This document shows positions 50,401-59,297 of a stretch of 64,000 bases of DNA, piece after piece (position 1 is the first letter of the stretch; each line of letters starts with the position of its first letter). A program made the position numbers and the translations under genes. A model generated the notes under the pieces. It did not search any database. It saw only the letters and a list, made by a program, of their open reading frames with translations, and was not told where the DNA came from. Origin of the DNA: Roseibium aggregatum (lineage in GTDB: Bacteria; Pseudomonadota; Alphaproteobacteria; Rhizobiales; Stappiaceae); contig NZ_JAEKJZ010000003.1 in the NCBI RefSeq assembly GCF_017309185.1, positions 1 through 64,000 of the forward strand. The letters run 5' to 3'.

Positions 50401-52957
50401 CGAAATTCGTGTAGGTATAAGCCTTTTCGTCCAGTCCGAAGGCCTGCTCCAGGCAGTCCACCGGCAGCAGGCGCAGGTACTCGTCCTGCGCGCCCGCGTC
50501 GGGACTGTCGTTGACCTGGATCTTTTCCTCCGTCATGTCGACGAAGCCGCGAACGGCGGTGGTTCCGTAAGAGTGACCGGCCCCTTCCGCGCGCTCCTTG
50601 AACAGGCCCAGGAGCGGAATGTCCTTTTCTCCGGAAACCGTGCGGGCCCGCTGGTGCCAGTCGTTCACCGCGGTCGCGATCGTTGTGAACCCGACGCCGC
50701 CGACAGGGGTCCTGACGTTCGGAAAATACCGCTTCAGCACGGGGTCGCTGGTATCGAGAAAGTTGGGCTCGAAGAACTCGCCGCCGATGTAACTCTCGGC
50801 GGTGCACAAGCCGACCTTGCCCATCGTTTTCAGAAGCGATTTCTCAGCGGCTTTGGCAAAGCGCTTGAATGCGGCATCGGCGTCTTGCGGGAACGTCTCC
50901 TCGGCCCGCAGCTGGACGGCGAGCGGATAGACCGCCGAGGCCCCGAACCCGAGCGCCGCCGCTATATGGTGGGCGGAAGAAATCTGTCCGCTTTCGCCGA
51001 TCAGGGAGGCCTTCAGCCGCAGTCCCTCTTCGATCAGCCGCTGGTTCACCGCCGAGACGATCAGCGTCAGCGGCAGGGCGGCCCGGTCGGAAGAAACCTG
51101 CCGGTCGCTCAGAATGACAATACCGCCATGCCTGCCGACATGCTCGGCCACCTGCGAGCAGATTGCCGCGATCTCCGCCTCTAGGGCGCGCGCGTTCTCT
51201 TCCCTGTCTTCCGGGACCGGTGTGTAGAGGATGTCCACGACCTTGACCGGCGTCGTGGTCTGGGTGCGCAGCCACTTCATGTCGGTCCTTGAAAGGATAG
51301 GACTGTCGATGACGATCTGGCAGTCTTCGCTCCCGGAAAAACTGGGTTTGGCGCCGAGCGCCACCCGCAGGGTCATGCCGTCGGCCTCGCGGATGGAATC
51401 GAGCGGCGGGTTGGTCACCTGCGCGAAACGCTGCGAGAAATACTTGGCAACTCCGCCTTCCTGATCGGACAGGGCATTTATTGCGGCGCCGTAACCCATG
51501 GCGGAGATCTTCTCCGCGCCTGTGGCCAGCATCGGGTCCATCAGGAACTTGAAGCTTTCCTGATTGTGGGAATAGGCAACGTAGCGCTGGTGCAGTTCGA
51601 GATCACCTTCATAGGGGACCAGCCGCCCGGGAATCCTGATCGGCGGGCCCCTGTGCTCGGCAAGGCACAGACGCGCGGCGCTCAGCAGCTTTTCGTAGTC
51701 CTGCTTCGCGGCAAGCCGTTCCAACGTCTCGCGGGTGCCCCAGACCCGCTTTTCGCCATGGTCGTAATAGAGCATGCCGCCGGCTTCGATCCGTCCGCGC
51801 CGGACAATGTCTTCAGGCGGGAAACCGATCTGACCGGCTTCCGACATGACCGCCAGATACTCCGCTGTCTCCGTCGTCCTGAGAGGACGCAAGCCGAGCC
51901 GGTCGAGCCGGGCGCCGATAATGGTGCCGTCGCCGAAGATAAGCGCCGCGGGGCCATCGTTCTTTTCCTCGTAGAGCGAAAAATACTCCAGCATCGCTCT
52001 GACTTCGGCAGACAGGGAGGTGTCGTTTTCCCAAGCGGGCGGCATCATGGAGACCACCGCGGTTACCAGATCCAGATCGTCTTCGAGCACCCGCCCCTGC
52101 AGGGTCTGGTCGAGCCGGCAACTGTCGGACTGGCCTCTCGGTCGGATGATATTGGCGTTCTTCGCCCGCGCGACGGCCGTTTCCGACAAGCGGTTCTTCT
52201 TGTCCGTATTCAACTCGCCGTTATGCGCCATGAAGCGAAACGGCTGCGCCATGCTCGGGTGCGGATCGGTGTTGGTTGAAAAACGCGTATGGAAATAGAG
52301 CGTGTGGACCTTGTGCTCCGGATCGCGGAGATCCGTGAAATAGGGTACCAGCTCATAGGAATTCAGCCGTCCCTTGAACACCTGCGTCCGCGTGCTGAGC
52401 GACAGCGGATACAGTCCCGCAAGTTCGCTGCGGGTATAGGCTTCGGCCTCAATTGCCAGCAAGGCCTTGTGGACGGTCTTGTCGCAGAGTTGCGACACCC
52501 CGCTTTCGTGACTGGCGGTGAACACCCACTGCCGGATCGGCAGCTGGTGCCGGACGGCCCGGGGGCGAAGCGCCGAATTGTCCACCGGCAGATCCCTCTT
52601 CAGGATCACAGAAAAACCATGCAGCGTCAGAACATCCGCAACCAGTTTTTCAGCGGCACCGTGCTGGTCCGTGTCGTTGGGCAGAAAGAAATTTCCAACC
52701 CCGAAGGTGCCGAGGGCCAGGTCTTCGCGGCCGGTCAGATGGCGGAAGTAGGATTCGGACAGGTCAATCGAAACGCCGGCACCGTCGCCCACACCTTCCG
52801 AGGACATTCCGCCACGATGGGGCACGGCGCATAGGGCCTCATGCGCCATCCTGAGGACGTCGTGCGTTTGATGGCCGTCTTTACGGGTGATGAAGCCGAC
52901 GCCGCAGCTGCTTTTTTCCGTCTGTGCGTCGTAAAGTCCGAAACCTGTCTCTTCCAC
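47453..52957 (-). CDS. Glutamate synthase large-chain-like protein with C-terminal extension
   Basis: 1834 aa against about 1500 for GltB. The N-terminal class II glutamine amidotransferase has the Ntn Cys at residue 18 (SSCGVGFI) and intact FSTNTDPHPSMAQPFR, AHNGELNT and RGQSDSCRLDQT motifs. A central domain is followed by the FMN domain (SNSGEGGEH), Fe-S Cys in CVMAKNCNVKC (spacing x5, x3; classical GltB is x5, x4), and the GXGXG beta-helix. The normal GltB end is reached near residue 1640; about 195 further residues of unknown type follow. The start is GTG with GAGGAG ten bases upstream. No gltD is in the window; the next gene is a diflavin reductase. It probably makes glutamate, or acts on a related amide. 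Confidence 0.88.
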   Translation of the reverse strand: MEETGFGLYDAQTEKSSCGVGFITRKDGHQTHDVLRMAHEALCAVPHRGGMSSEGVGDGAGVSIDLSESYFRHLTGREDLALGTFGVGNFFLPNDTDQHGAAEKLVADVLTLHGFSVILKRDLPVDNSALRPRAVRHQLPIRQWVFTASHESGVSQLCDKTVHKALLAIEAEAYTRSELAGLYPLSLSTRTQVFKGRLNSYELVPYFTDLRDPEHKVHTLYFHTRFSTNTDPHPSMAQPFRFMAHNGELNTDKKNRLSETAVARAKNANIIRPRGQSDSCRLDQTLQGRVLEDDLDLVTAVVSMMPPAWENDTSLSAEVRAMLEYFSLYEEKNDGPAALIFGDGTIIGARLDRLGLRPLRTTETAEYLAVMSEAGQIGFPPEDIVRRGRIEAGGMLYYDHGEKRVWGTRETLERLAAKQDYEKLLSAARLCLAEHRGPPIRIPGRLVPYEGDLELHQRYVAYSHNQESFKFLMDPMLATGAEKISAMGYGAAINALSDQEGGVAKYFSQRFAQVTNPPLDSIREADGMTLRVALGAKPSFSGSEDCQIVIDSPILSRTDMKWLRTQTTTPVKVVDILYTPVPEDREENARALEAEIAAICSQVAEHVGRHGGIVILSDRQVSSDRAALPLTLIVSAVNQRLIEEGLRLKASLIGESGQISSAHHIAAALGFGASAVYPLAVQLRAEETFPQDADAAFKRFAKAAEKSLLKTMGKVGLCTAESYIGGEFFEPNFLDTSDPVLKRYFPNVRTPVGGVGFTTIATAVNDWHQRARTVSGEKDIPLLGLFKERAEGAGHSYGTTAVRGFVDMTEEKIQVNDSPDAGAQDEYLRLLPVDCLEQAFGLDEKAYTYTNFDRLTPAMIDAFTITPGYRAFSRMMSEERGRRPAALRDVLDFPADVSFSSSAQDFERELGRFAPFGNSFFYFRGLSCHRVDEETFKLALTGPGGNQLARRSELAEALVRRFPGDVQGHWLEDSFVKVRVTGPAADFLSRVRSAPEAVSLGSVQPASEITPLLASGAMSHGALVASAHEAVAHGTNMAGGMSNSGEGGEHISRYGTIRSSKIKQFASGRFGVWAGYLADPSLEEIEIKIGQGAKPGEGGQLPAPKVTVEIAAARGGTPGVELVSPPPHHDTYSIEDLAQLIHDAKAARVRVIVKLVSSEGIGTIAVGVAKAGADVINVAGNTGGTGAAAVTSLKYTGRSAEIGIAEVHQALCANGIRQKVVLRCSGAHQTASDVVKSALLGADSFEFGTTALMMLKCVMAKNCNVKCPAGLTTNPEVFDGDPRALAQYLLNIAHETREILSGLGLPSLREARGRADLLHLIDHAAQVGRLDLRAMLACASEVLVDEPVYLEKDFQHDDRFLEAVRRELFEEEAKEVVLKPNARLNNCNKTVAGQLAVDIERLLNYQIDDRTARAAAPVFADHRGRRYFDADTIRIETAGSAGQSFGAFCNDGMRLEHSGTCNDGVGKSACGGTIVVRSPGGGSDEAGGNVLIGNFALFGATGGRTFIEGQAGDRFAVRNSGATAVVEGVGEFCCEYMTNGAVLNIGSFGKGFANGMSGGFAYQYDPYGELAGKASHDSVELHGLHEDTPLAAMHADAVHFLLELHAEATGSAKAAWLLDHWESESRNFVYAMPKSLLLYQDSDAILAARPRKELIEELSAALVAHQLEKFKTALKAGKPILDGAVPGYGQTDTEEMYALLNNYLVMSTAQSVALTRVSGSTAITDTEVEKAARNLLLTEDFSLLKKLQAYARTAVSEYGDEELAVLIADKRLRDYKTALARRNVLSMDSPGTYGWILHQNAKNREKVGKLPSFEELFARHSIADLMAFTATHSS

Positions 52958-53311
52958 CTATATGCGTCTCCTCGATTGCCCGATCCGGATATGTGTTCAA
53001 GCGGTCCCGCCGGGCGTTCTGGAGCGTGCACCTGCCTATGCCGGTCCGCTGGCGCGGGCCATGCATCACACTGCTGCGTGTCGGTCGGGAGTTGTCGGCT
53101 CGCTCCAGGAATGACTGTCGAGCTGGCTTGACATCGGCCTTTGAGTATTAAACTTGAATTTAAGTTTCAAGTTTTATTTCTTGGCGCTGTTCCGCCGGGC
53201 CTGCGCAACGAGCGCCCTGCCGCCTTTCGCGGGACGGCTTTTGCCCCTATATAAAACCACCTGAAAACGGTTTATCCGCCTGATCTGAACGTCCGGGGCA
53301 CGGCACTTTCC
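52958..53311. other. Divergent regulatory interval, gltB-like operon / pqiA-like gene
   Basis: 354 bases. It holds the palindrome at 53150-53174 and an AT-rich TATATAAAA stretch near 53248 that could be a -10 for the rightward gene, with no convincing -35. No coding sequence is seen. Confidence 0.5.
53150..53174. promoter_or_regulatory. Perfect 9-bp dyad upstream of the gltB-like operon
   Basis: AAACTTGAA and TTCAAGTTT flank a 7-base spacer (TTTAAGT). It is centred about 205 bases before the GTG of the glutamate-synthase-like gene and 150 before the pqiA-like ATG, in the only AT-rich part of the interval. It is probably the operator of an unidentified regulator. Confidence 0.55.
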
Positions 53312-53746
53312 ATGCGATTTTTTCTGGCTCTGCTGCTACCGGTGTCGACTTTCTCCTTCGCGCTTGGCCTGACGCAGCCGCTGATGCGCTTCGAGAGACT
53401 GTATTTCCTGGAGGACCGGCCAAGCCTGATCGAGATGATCCAGGGGCTCTGGCTGGAAGGCGACGCGTTGCTGGCGACAATCGTCGCTCTGTTCTCGATC
53501 GGCTTTCCGGCTTTGAAAATCCTGCTCATTCACTATGAGGTTCTGACCGGCGGCAAATCCCGCTCGCTTGCTCTGCTGTCCATGGTGAGCAAGTGGTCGA
53601 TGCTCGACGTGATGCTTGTGGCGCTTGTCCTGTTTGCCGCCAAGACGAGCGGGTTGGCCGCCGCTGCGATCCTGCCGGGGCTCTGGTTCTACGCAGCCGC
53701 CACGATATCCACCGCGATAGCGGCAAGCCTGTGTGCGCGGACCTGA
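53312..53746 (+). CDS. Paraquat-inducible protein A (PqiA)-like membrane protein
   Basis: A 144-aa protein with three to four transmembrane segments and the PqiA-family blocks FSIGFPALKILL and SKWSMLDVMLVALVLFAAK. It corresponds to a single PqiA half: E. coli PqiA has two such units plus Cys ribbons, and no Cys ribbon is present here. PqiA proteins act with MCE-type PqiB in inter-membrane lipid transport, but no MCE gene is nearby. It is followed by a terminator that overlaps the convergent gene. Confidence 0.8.
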   Translation: MRFFLALLLPVSTFSFALGLTQPLMRFERLYFLEDRPSLIEMIQGLWLEGDALLATIVALFSIGFPALKILLIHYEVLTGGKSRSLALLSMVSKWSMLDVMLVALVLFAAKTSGLAAAAILPGLWFYAAATISTAIAASLCART

Positions 53747-53879
53747 AGACAGGCGCTTGTGGCCGCGCAGCCCGGGCCATCTGCAGTGGGACCGACACGG
53801 ACACCTGGCCGTGGGAGCCACATGGAACCGGCGCGGCGTCGGGTGAACCGGCCCGCCGCTTCACGCTCGAAGGGGGCTG

Positions 53880-54998
53880 TCAAAAACCGGCGGCGTGGCG
53901 GAGTGAGCGCCGGCCGGCCGGTTTTTCCCTTCTGTTTTTTCTGCGGGCCTGAAAGTCGCTGCGCGGGGCGGAGGCTTCCCTCCCGGCTCTGCTGAGAACA
54001 CCGGAATAGGCCGCGATCCACTGCGAGGCTTGCGACGCGGGAAGCTTCAAGTGTTCGCACCGCGACTTGGCGAACATGGCGAACACGGCCGGTGACAGAC
54101 CGGCCTTGGCGACCGTCTCCGCGACGGCCTCCTTCTCGCCGTTGAAGACGGCATCCTTGAAGGCCCTCGGCTCGGTTCTGACACGCATGGCAAGCAATTC
54201 GATGGTGTGGTTGAAGCGGTTGTCCTGAAGCAGCAGGATGACCAGTTCGTCGAACGTGATATGCGCCCGCTGCGCATCGCGCCACAACACGTTCATGTCT
54301 GGATTCTCAAGTGCGAGACCGAATTCCCTGCGCAAGATCTTGAGCCGCGCGATCTGGTTGAGCTGGACCTGGGACAGGGCGCCTTCGATCATGCGGTGCA
54401 AGCGCTTCTTCGTCTCGCTGTCCACCAGGGGGAGCAGGCTGCGGCAGACCGACGGAGGTAGGTCGGAGCGCAGGGCAAGATCCTCCCTCAAAACGGTGTC
54501 TTCGGCGGCCAGTCTGACCAGTTTCAGCATGGTGGCGCGGGAAAGCTCGATCTCCCGGTTGCCGGCCAGAATGCGCTGTACCGGCGTGTCGCCCTTCTCG
54601 ACGAGCCTGTCGGAGACACCCGGCGAAAGGTCTGTGCGCCGCGCAATGACCTGAAGATGAGCCTTGCTCAGCCTTTCGACAAAATCGAGCAGGTCGTCTT
54701 GTGTCAGCACCGGGCAAGACGCCAGGATCGGCATGGCGATGCTGAGATCGTCTTCGGCCATCCGGCAGGCAAGGGGATGAGGCAGGGAGGTGTGCGTCGC
54801 GAGCTTCTGCGCGAGCCTTGCCCGGTCCTTCGCGGAGGCAAAGGCGTAGAGTTTCAGAATGACTTCCGAGAAGATGGCCAGTTCCCGATCGGTCCGCTCC
54901 TCGAGTTTCGCGGTCATCAGCTCGCTGAGCTGCGCGAACAGCCGCCGGCGGGCTTCGTCCGAGCCTTCAAGTGCCAGTTTGATCAGAGATCTTGGCAT
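53880..54998 (-). CDS. DUF2336 protein
   Basis: A 372-aa, mostly helical, Leu/Arg-rich protein of the alphaproteobacterial DUF2336 family, with repeated helical-pair units such as DDLLDFVERLSKAHLQVIARRTDLSPGVSDRLV written in the family's HEAT-like style. No catalytic motif or signal peptide is seen. The ATG at 54998 is preceded by GGGG eight bases upstream; the longer in-frame reading to 55151 has no support. The last codons form the left arm of a terminator for the convergent pqiA-like gene. Function unknown. Confidence 0.82.
   Translation of the reverse strand: MPRSLIKLALEGSDEARRRLFAQLSELMTAKLEERTDRELAIFSEVILKLYAFASAKDRARLAQKLATHTSLPHPLACRMAEDDLSIAMPILASCPVLTQDDLLDFVERLSKAHLQVIARRTDLSPGVSDRLVEKGDTPVQRILAGNREIELSRATMLKLVRLAAEDTVLREDLALRSDLPPSVCRSLLPLVDSETKKRLHRMIEGALSQVQLNQIARLKILRREFGLALENPDMNVLWRDAQRAHITFDELVILLLQDNRFNHTIELLAMRVRTEPRAFKDAVFNGEKEAVAETVAKAGLSPAVFAMFAKSRCEHLKLPASQASQWIAAYSGVLSRAGREASAPRSDFQARRKNRREKPAGRRSLRHAAGF
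53882..53926 (+). terminator. Terminator of pqiA-like gene embedded in the DUF2336 3' end
   Basis: AAAAACCGGC and GCCGGTTTTT pair (10 bp) around a 25-base GC-rich interior. The structure lies inside the last 15 codons of the leftward DUF2336 gene, 135 bases beyond the rightward stop. Confidence 0.6.
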
Positions 54999-55279
54999 AA
55001 CGTTACCCCCATCGAGGTAGAATGGGGTCAATATCGTTATTGTCAGGTTACCCGGTGCGATAATCGGACGTCTTTTGTTCGCGACTTGCCTGAGGAACCC
55101 CGGTTTTTCTTCGACTTCTTTCCTGAAAGGGTGCAGCATCGATTCTGGCACCTGTAGTTCCGCTCAATTGCAAAAACTGGGCGTCACAGCCGGCGGGGGG
55201 TTTTCCTGGCGCCCTCTTCTTCCATATTGTCCGGACGATGCAAACGCCGTACCCATGGACCATGATGGAACGCCCTTCT

Positions 55280-57565
55280 ATGACAGTATTTCTCCGCCGC
55301 CTGTTCGCCCTGGCAGTCCTTGTGACCTTGAGCGCGGCCCCCGCGCTGAGCCAGGAGGCATCCGGATCGGGAGACGCCGCGACAACCGAAGTGCGGCAGG
55401 CCAGCGACGCGCTCATTCAGGTCCTGAACGACCCGGAGAGCCGGGCCGCTCTTGTCGAGATGCTCAAGAAAGCCGGAGAGGAAGGGCAGGCTCCGGCGGA
55501 GGACGGAACGACTGCCGAAGGCGAGACCGCGACCGCGGACGAGACCCCGGCGGGTTCGAGCGACAAAGAAGGCTTTGTTCTTCGTGTCGGCGAATATACG
55601 AGAGCACTGGCCGATGAATTCGGCGCCATTCTCGACCGGATGGGGCATTCGCTGAACGGTCTGTGGCTCGTTTTGAGCGGCGAAATTCCTGTCAAATGGG
55701 ATCGGGCAGGCGATATTCTTCTGCAGGTGGGCGTCGTTTTGTCGGCGGCCTATATCACCTACTGGGCCGGGCAGCTCGTTGCTTACAAGATCTATCCGAA
55801 GATGGCGACCCGCGCCCGCTACGGCGGAGGACTGACACGCAGCTTCATCTTGCTTCTGACCTCTGTGATCGACGGATTGACCGTCGCGCTCGGACTTGGC
55901 GTCGGCTACATGGTCGCGCTGGCCGCCTACGGCGGTGTGGAAACCGGCGTCACCCTGCAGGAGAGCCTTGCGCTCAATGCCTTCTTCATCACCGGCATGG
56001 CCAATGTCGCCCTGCGCTTCGTGTTCGCGCCCCGGCGTCCGGAGTTGCGCTTTCTGCCTTTCGACGACGACGGCGCCGTTTACTGGAATGCGCGTCTGAG
56101 CCTTTTCACCTACTGGATCAACTACGGGGTCCTGCTCGCGGTTCCGCTGGCGAACATCGCCGTCTCCTTCGTGCTTGGCAACGCGCTCCGGTTTCTCGTC
56201 GTCCTGTTCGGCATGCTCTATCTGATTGTGCTCGTGGCCCGCAATCGCGTGCGGGTGCGCGAGGGGACGAAGACCTACGCAAAGACCATGCAGAGCGCGC
56301 TCGCGCAAAGGGCGCTGTCCAATCTCGGCAGTCTCTGGCACCTGGGAGCTTACGGATACATCGTCGCCGTGTTCCTCGTCTGGGTCACCCGCCCGTTCGA
56401 CGCGACGACCATCATCCTGCGCGCCACGGGGTTTTCCATCGTCACGATCATGGGTGGCATGGCGCTATCGCTGATCATGACGCGGGCGATCAAGGGCGGC
56501 GTCCGGCTGCCCGCTGAACTCAACCAAAAACTTCCGGCGCTGCAGCACCGTCTGAACGCCTTCGTGCCGCGGGTATTGAAACTCACCCGGTTCGTGGTGT
56601 TCCTCGGAACCATCCTGCTTCTCCTCGATATCTGGGGGGTGGTAGAAACGATCAAGTGGTTCGCCAGCGACACCGGTCAGGGGATCGTCGGCAACTACGG
56701 TTCGGCCGTTCTCGTTCTGATCGCCGGTTTCCTGATCTGGCTTGCGGTCATGTCGTGGGTGGACCTGCGCCTACAGTCCCGGGTCGGCTACATTGTGACG
56801 GCCCGAGAGCGGACACTCTTTCAGTTGTTCCGGAACGCCTTCACGGTGGTCATCGTCGTCATGGCGAGTTTGCTGGCGCTGTCTGAAATCGGCATCAACA
56901 TCGGGCCGCTGATCGCCGGTGCCGGTGTCGTCGGCCTGGCCATCTCCTTCGGCGCGCAGACCCTGGTGAAGGATATCATCACGGGGGCATTCATTCAGAT
57001 CGAGAACGCGATCAACGAGGGCGACGTGGTGACCGTGGCGGGAGTGACGGGAACCGTGGAAGGGATCACCGTCCGGTCCGTGCGTCTCAGGGACCTGGAC
57101 GGAACGACACACATCGTTCCCTTCTCGTCGGTGGATATGGTGTCGAACTTCATGCGCGGCCATTCCTTCCATGTTGCCGTTATCGGCGTGGCCTACGATA
57201 CGGACATCGCATTCGCCAAGGAGGCAATGTTCGAGGCCTACCGGCGTCTGCAGGAGACCGACTACAAGTCCAAGATCTACGGCGACCTCGAGATGCACGG
57301 CGTCATCAATTTCGGTGCAAGCTCGATCGATATCCGGGCGCGGATCAAAACCACGCCGGGCGACCAGTGGTCCGTCGGCCGTGCTTACAACGAATTCGTC
57401 AAACTGGTTTTTGACGAGCGTGACATCGAAATTCCGTTCCCGCAGGTGACCTATCATTCGGCGGTGCCGCCCTATGTGGACAACCTGAAAAAATCGAAAC
57501 AAGGGTCGCAATCGGGTCCGGAACCTGAGGTTCTGGCTGATGATGCGCCTCCCGGGGAAGACTGA
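55280..57565 (+). CDS. MscS-family mechanosensitive channel with long N-terminal domain
   Basis: About 761 aa. A signal peptide (MTVFLRRLFALAVLVTLSAA, cleaved near ALSQEA), an acidic periplasmic stretch, then eight to ten transmembrane segments. The MscS core (about 540-680) has the pore-helix pattern AGVVGLAISFGAQTLVKDI and the beta-domain with NEGDVVTVAGVTGTVEGI and FSSVDMVSNFMR. It protects against hypo-osmotic shock. The start is uncertain: ATG 55280 begins the signal peptide cleanly, while in-frame ATGs at 55238, 55262 and 55265 are possible. A terminator follows. Confidence 0.88.
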   Translation: MTVFLRRLFALAVLVTLSAAPALSQEASGSGDAATTEVRQASDALIQVLNDPESRAALVEMLKKAGEEGQAPAEDGTTAEGETATADETPAGSSDKEGFVLRVGEYTRALADEFGAILDRMGHSLNGLWLVLSGEIPVKWDRAGDILLQVGVVLSAAYITYWAGQLVAYKIYPKMATRARYGGGLTRSFILLLTSVIDGLTVALGLGVGYMVALAAYGGVETGVTLQESLALNAFFITGMANVALRFVFAPRRPELRFLPFDDDGAVYWNARLSLFTYWINYGVLLAVPLANIAVSFVLGNALRFLVVLFGMLYLIVLVARNRVRVREGTKTYAKTMQSALAQRALSNLGSLWHLGAYGYIVAVFLVWVTRPFDATTIILRATGFSIVTIMGGMALSLIMTRAIKGGVRLPAELNQKLPALQHRLNAFVPRVLKLTRFVVFLGTILLLLDIWGVVETIKWFASDTGQGIVGNYGSAVLVLIAGFLIWLAVMSWVDLRLQSRVGYIVTARERTLFQLFRNAFTVVIVVMASLLALSEIGINIGPLIAGAGVVGLAISFGAQTLVKDIITGAFIQIENAINEGDVVTVAGVTGTVEGITVRSVRLRDLDGTTHIVPFSSVDMVSNFMRGHSFHVAVIGVAYDTDIAFAKEAMFEAYRRLQETDYKSKIYGDLEMHGVINFGASSIDIRARIKTTPGDQWSVGRAYNEFVKLVFDERDIEIPFPQVTYHSAVPPYVDNLKKSKQGSQSGPEPEVLADDAPPGED

Positions 57566-57610
57566 CCCTCCATAATTCAGATATTTAAGGAAAACTTGTC
57601 GGAGTTTTGC

Positions 57611-57642
57611 CCCGAGCCGTCCTCAGGCGGCTTGGGTTTTTT
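57611..57642 (+). terminator. Terminator of mscS-like gene
   Basis: CCCGAGCCG / CGGCTTGGG stem with one G-T pair and an 8-base loop, followed by six T residues. Confidence 0.85.
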
Positions 57643-57673
57643 GTTTCCGAAGTCGCTTGCGGATGTGAATTGA

Positions 57674-57700
57674 TTTTCGAAAAGTTTCGCTTTATTTTCA
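57674..57700. promoter_or_regulatory. Phased TTTC repeats upstream of glpD (candidate GlpR operator)
   Basis: TTTCG at 57675, TTTCG at 57685 and TTTCA at 57696 are spaced 10-11 bp, one helical turn apart. DeoR-family repressors commonly bind such phased TTTC repeats. The site ends 43 bases before the glpD ATG and overlaps the expected promoter. The presumed regulator is the GlpR encoded at 27396-28178. Confidence 0.5.
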
Positions 57701-57742
57701 CTTGAAGTGGATTATGTGAAAAAAATCGAGCCGGAGGCGGAT

Positions 57743-59263
57743 ATGGCGGCTGACTACGATCTTCTGGTCATCGGAGGCGGCATCAACGGAGTGGGGATTG
57801 CCCGGGATGCGGCAGGACGGGGCGTTTCGGTTCTACTTGCCGAGATGGGAGATCTGGCCGGTGCGACGTCTTCCGCCTCAACCAAGCTCATTCACGGCGG
57901 CTTGCGCTATCTGGAATATTACGAGTTCAATCTGGTGCGCAAAGCCTTGAAGGAGAGGGAAGTGCTCTGGCGCGCCGCGCCGCATATCGCCTGGCCGCTG
58001 CGCTTCATCCTGCCGCACCACAAGGATCTGCGCCCGGCGTGGCTGCTGCGCGTCGGTCTGTTCCTCTACGATCACCTGGGCGGCCGCAAGCTCCTGCCGG
58101 CGACGGAGACGGTCCGGCTCGACACGGCGCCCTATTCCCAGGGATTGAAGAAGCTCTTCCAAAAGGGGTTTGAGTATTCCGACTGCTGGGTGGATGACGC
58201 CCGCCTTGTCGTCTTGAACGCACGGGATGCGGCGGAGCGCGGAGCAACGATCGTCACCCGGACAAAATGCACCGGCGCGCGGCGGGACGGAGATCTCTGG
58301 CGGGTCGATCTGAAGGATCTTGCGTCAGGCGAGACGAGGACGGTCACGGCGAATGTGCTTGTCAATGCCGCCGGTCCCTGGGTCGCCGACACCTTGCAGG
58401 AGGTCGCCGGTGCGAACGAGAGCGCCGCGATCCGCCTGGTCAAGGGCAGCCACATCATCGTCCCGCGCCTGTTCGATCACGACCGCTGCTTCATCTTCCA
58501 GAACGGTGATGGCCGAATCGTTTTCGCGATACCCTACGAGACGGATTTCACGCTGGTGGGCACGACCGATGTCGATTTCGACGGCGATCTCGCGAATGTC
58601 GCGATCTCGCGGGACGAGATCGCCTATCTGTGCGAAGCGGTGAGCGAATATCTTGAAAAGCCGGTTTCCCCGGAAGATGTCGTCAGCACCTTTTCCGGGG
58701 TGCGGCCGCTCTACGACGACGGGGCCAAGGACGCCAAGGCGGCAACGCGGGACTACGTGCTGGAGCTTGACGGCGGCGAGGCGAAACCGGCGATCCTGTC
58801 CGTTTACGGCGGCAAGATCACCACCTACCGCAAGCTCGCGGAGCAGTCCCTGAAGAAGCTCGAACCCTTCCTCGCCTTCAAGACCGGCCGCTGGACCGCG
58901 GATGCTCCGCTTCCGGGCGGCGGCTTCAATGTCATGGCGTTCGACGCCCAGGTCGCGGCGTTGCAGGAAGACTATCCTTTCCTGAACGCGAGGCATGCGA
59001 CACGGCTGATCCGTCTCTACGGAACGGATGCAAGAGCGCTGCTTGGGCAGGCCAAATCTGTCACGGACCTTGGCCGATCCTTCGGCCATTCCCTCTATGA
59101 AGCCGAGGTGCGATGGCTCGTGGAGAGGGAGTGGGCCAGGAGCGCGGAGGACGTTTTGTGGCGGCGGACGAAACTCGGCCTGCGGTTTGATGAAGAAGAA
59201 GCGGCGGGACTGGACGCCTTCGTGTCCGGTCTTCTTGCCGACGAGGCCGGGGCTGCGGCATAG
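57743..59263 (+). CDS. glpD: Aerobic glycerol-3-phosphate dehydrogenase
   Basis: A 506-aa FAD enzyme oxidising glycerol 3-phosphate to dihydroxyacetone phosphate and reducing quinone at the inner membrane. [17 protein letters not shown] binds FAD near the N-terminus; [16 protein letters not shown] and [10 protein letters not shown] are GlpD signatures, with a C-terminal helical cap. The ATG at 57743 with GGAGG five bases upstream is preferred over the GTG at 57707. glpK starts 34 bases after its stop. Confidence 0.95.
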   Translation: MAADYDLLVIGGGINGVGIARDAAGRGVSVLLAEMGDLAGATSSASTKLIHGGLRYLEYYEFNLVRKALKEREVLWRAAPHIAWPLRFILPHHKDLRPAWLLRVGLFLYDHLGGRKLLPATETVRLDTAPYSQGLKKLFQKGFEYSDCWVDDARLVVLNARDAAERGATIVTRTKCTGARRDGDLWRVDLKDLASGETRTVTANVLVNAAGPWVADTLQEVAGANESAAIRLVKGSHIIVPRLFDHDRCFIFQNGDGRIVFAIPYETDFTLVGTTDVDFDGDLANVAISRDEIAYLCEAVSEYLEKPVSPEDVVSTFSGVRPLYDDGAKDAKAATRDYVLELDGGEAKPAILSVYGGKITTYRKLAEQSLKKLEPFLAFKTGRWTADAPLPGGGFNVMAFDAQVAALQEDYPFLNARHATRLIRLYGTDARALLGQAKSVTDLGRSFGHSLYEAEVRWLVEREWARSAEDVLWRRTKLGLRFDEEEAAGLDAFVSGLLADEAGAAA

Positions 59264-59297
59264 TCGCAATCGAATGAAAAGAAATGGGAGGTGCGCC

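Noticed and set aside
48692..51184. Long open frame of about 830 codons on the plus strand, opposite the glutamate-synthase-like gene
   Set aside because: It is a GC-driven shadow: no ribosome site, His/Arg/Gly-rich composition, no recognisable motif, and the opposite strand carries a complete motif-bearing protein.
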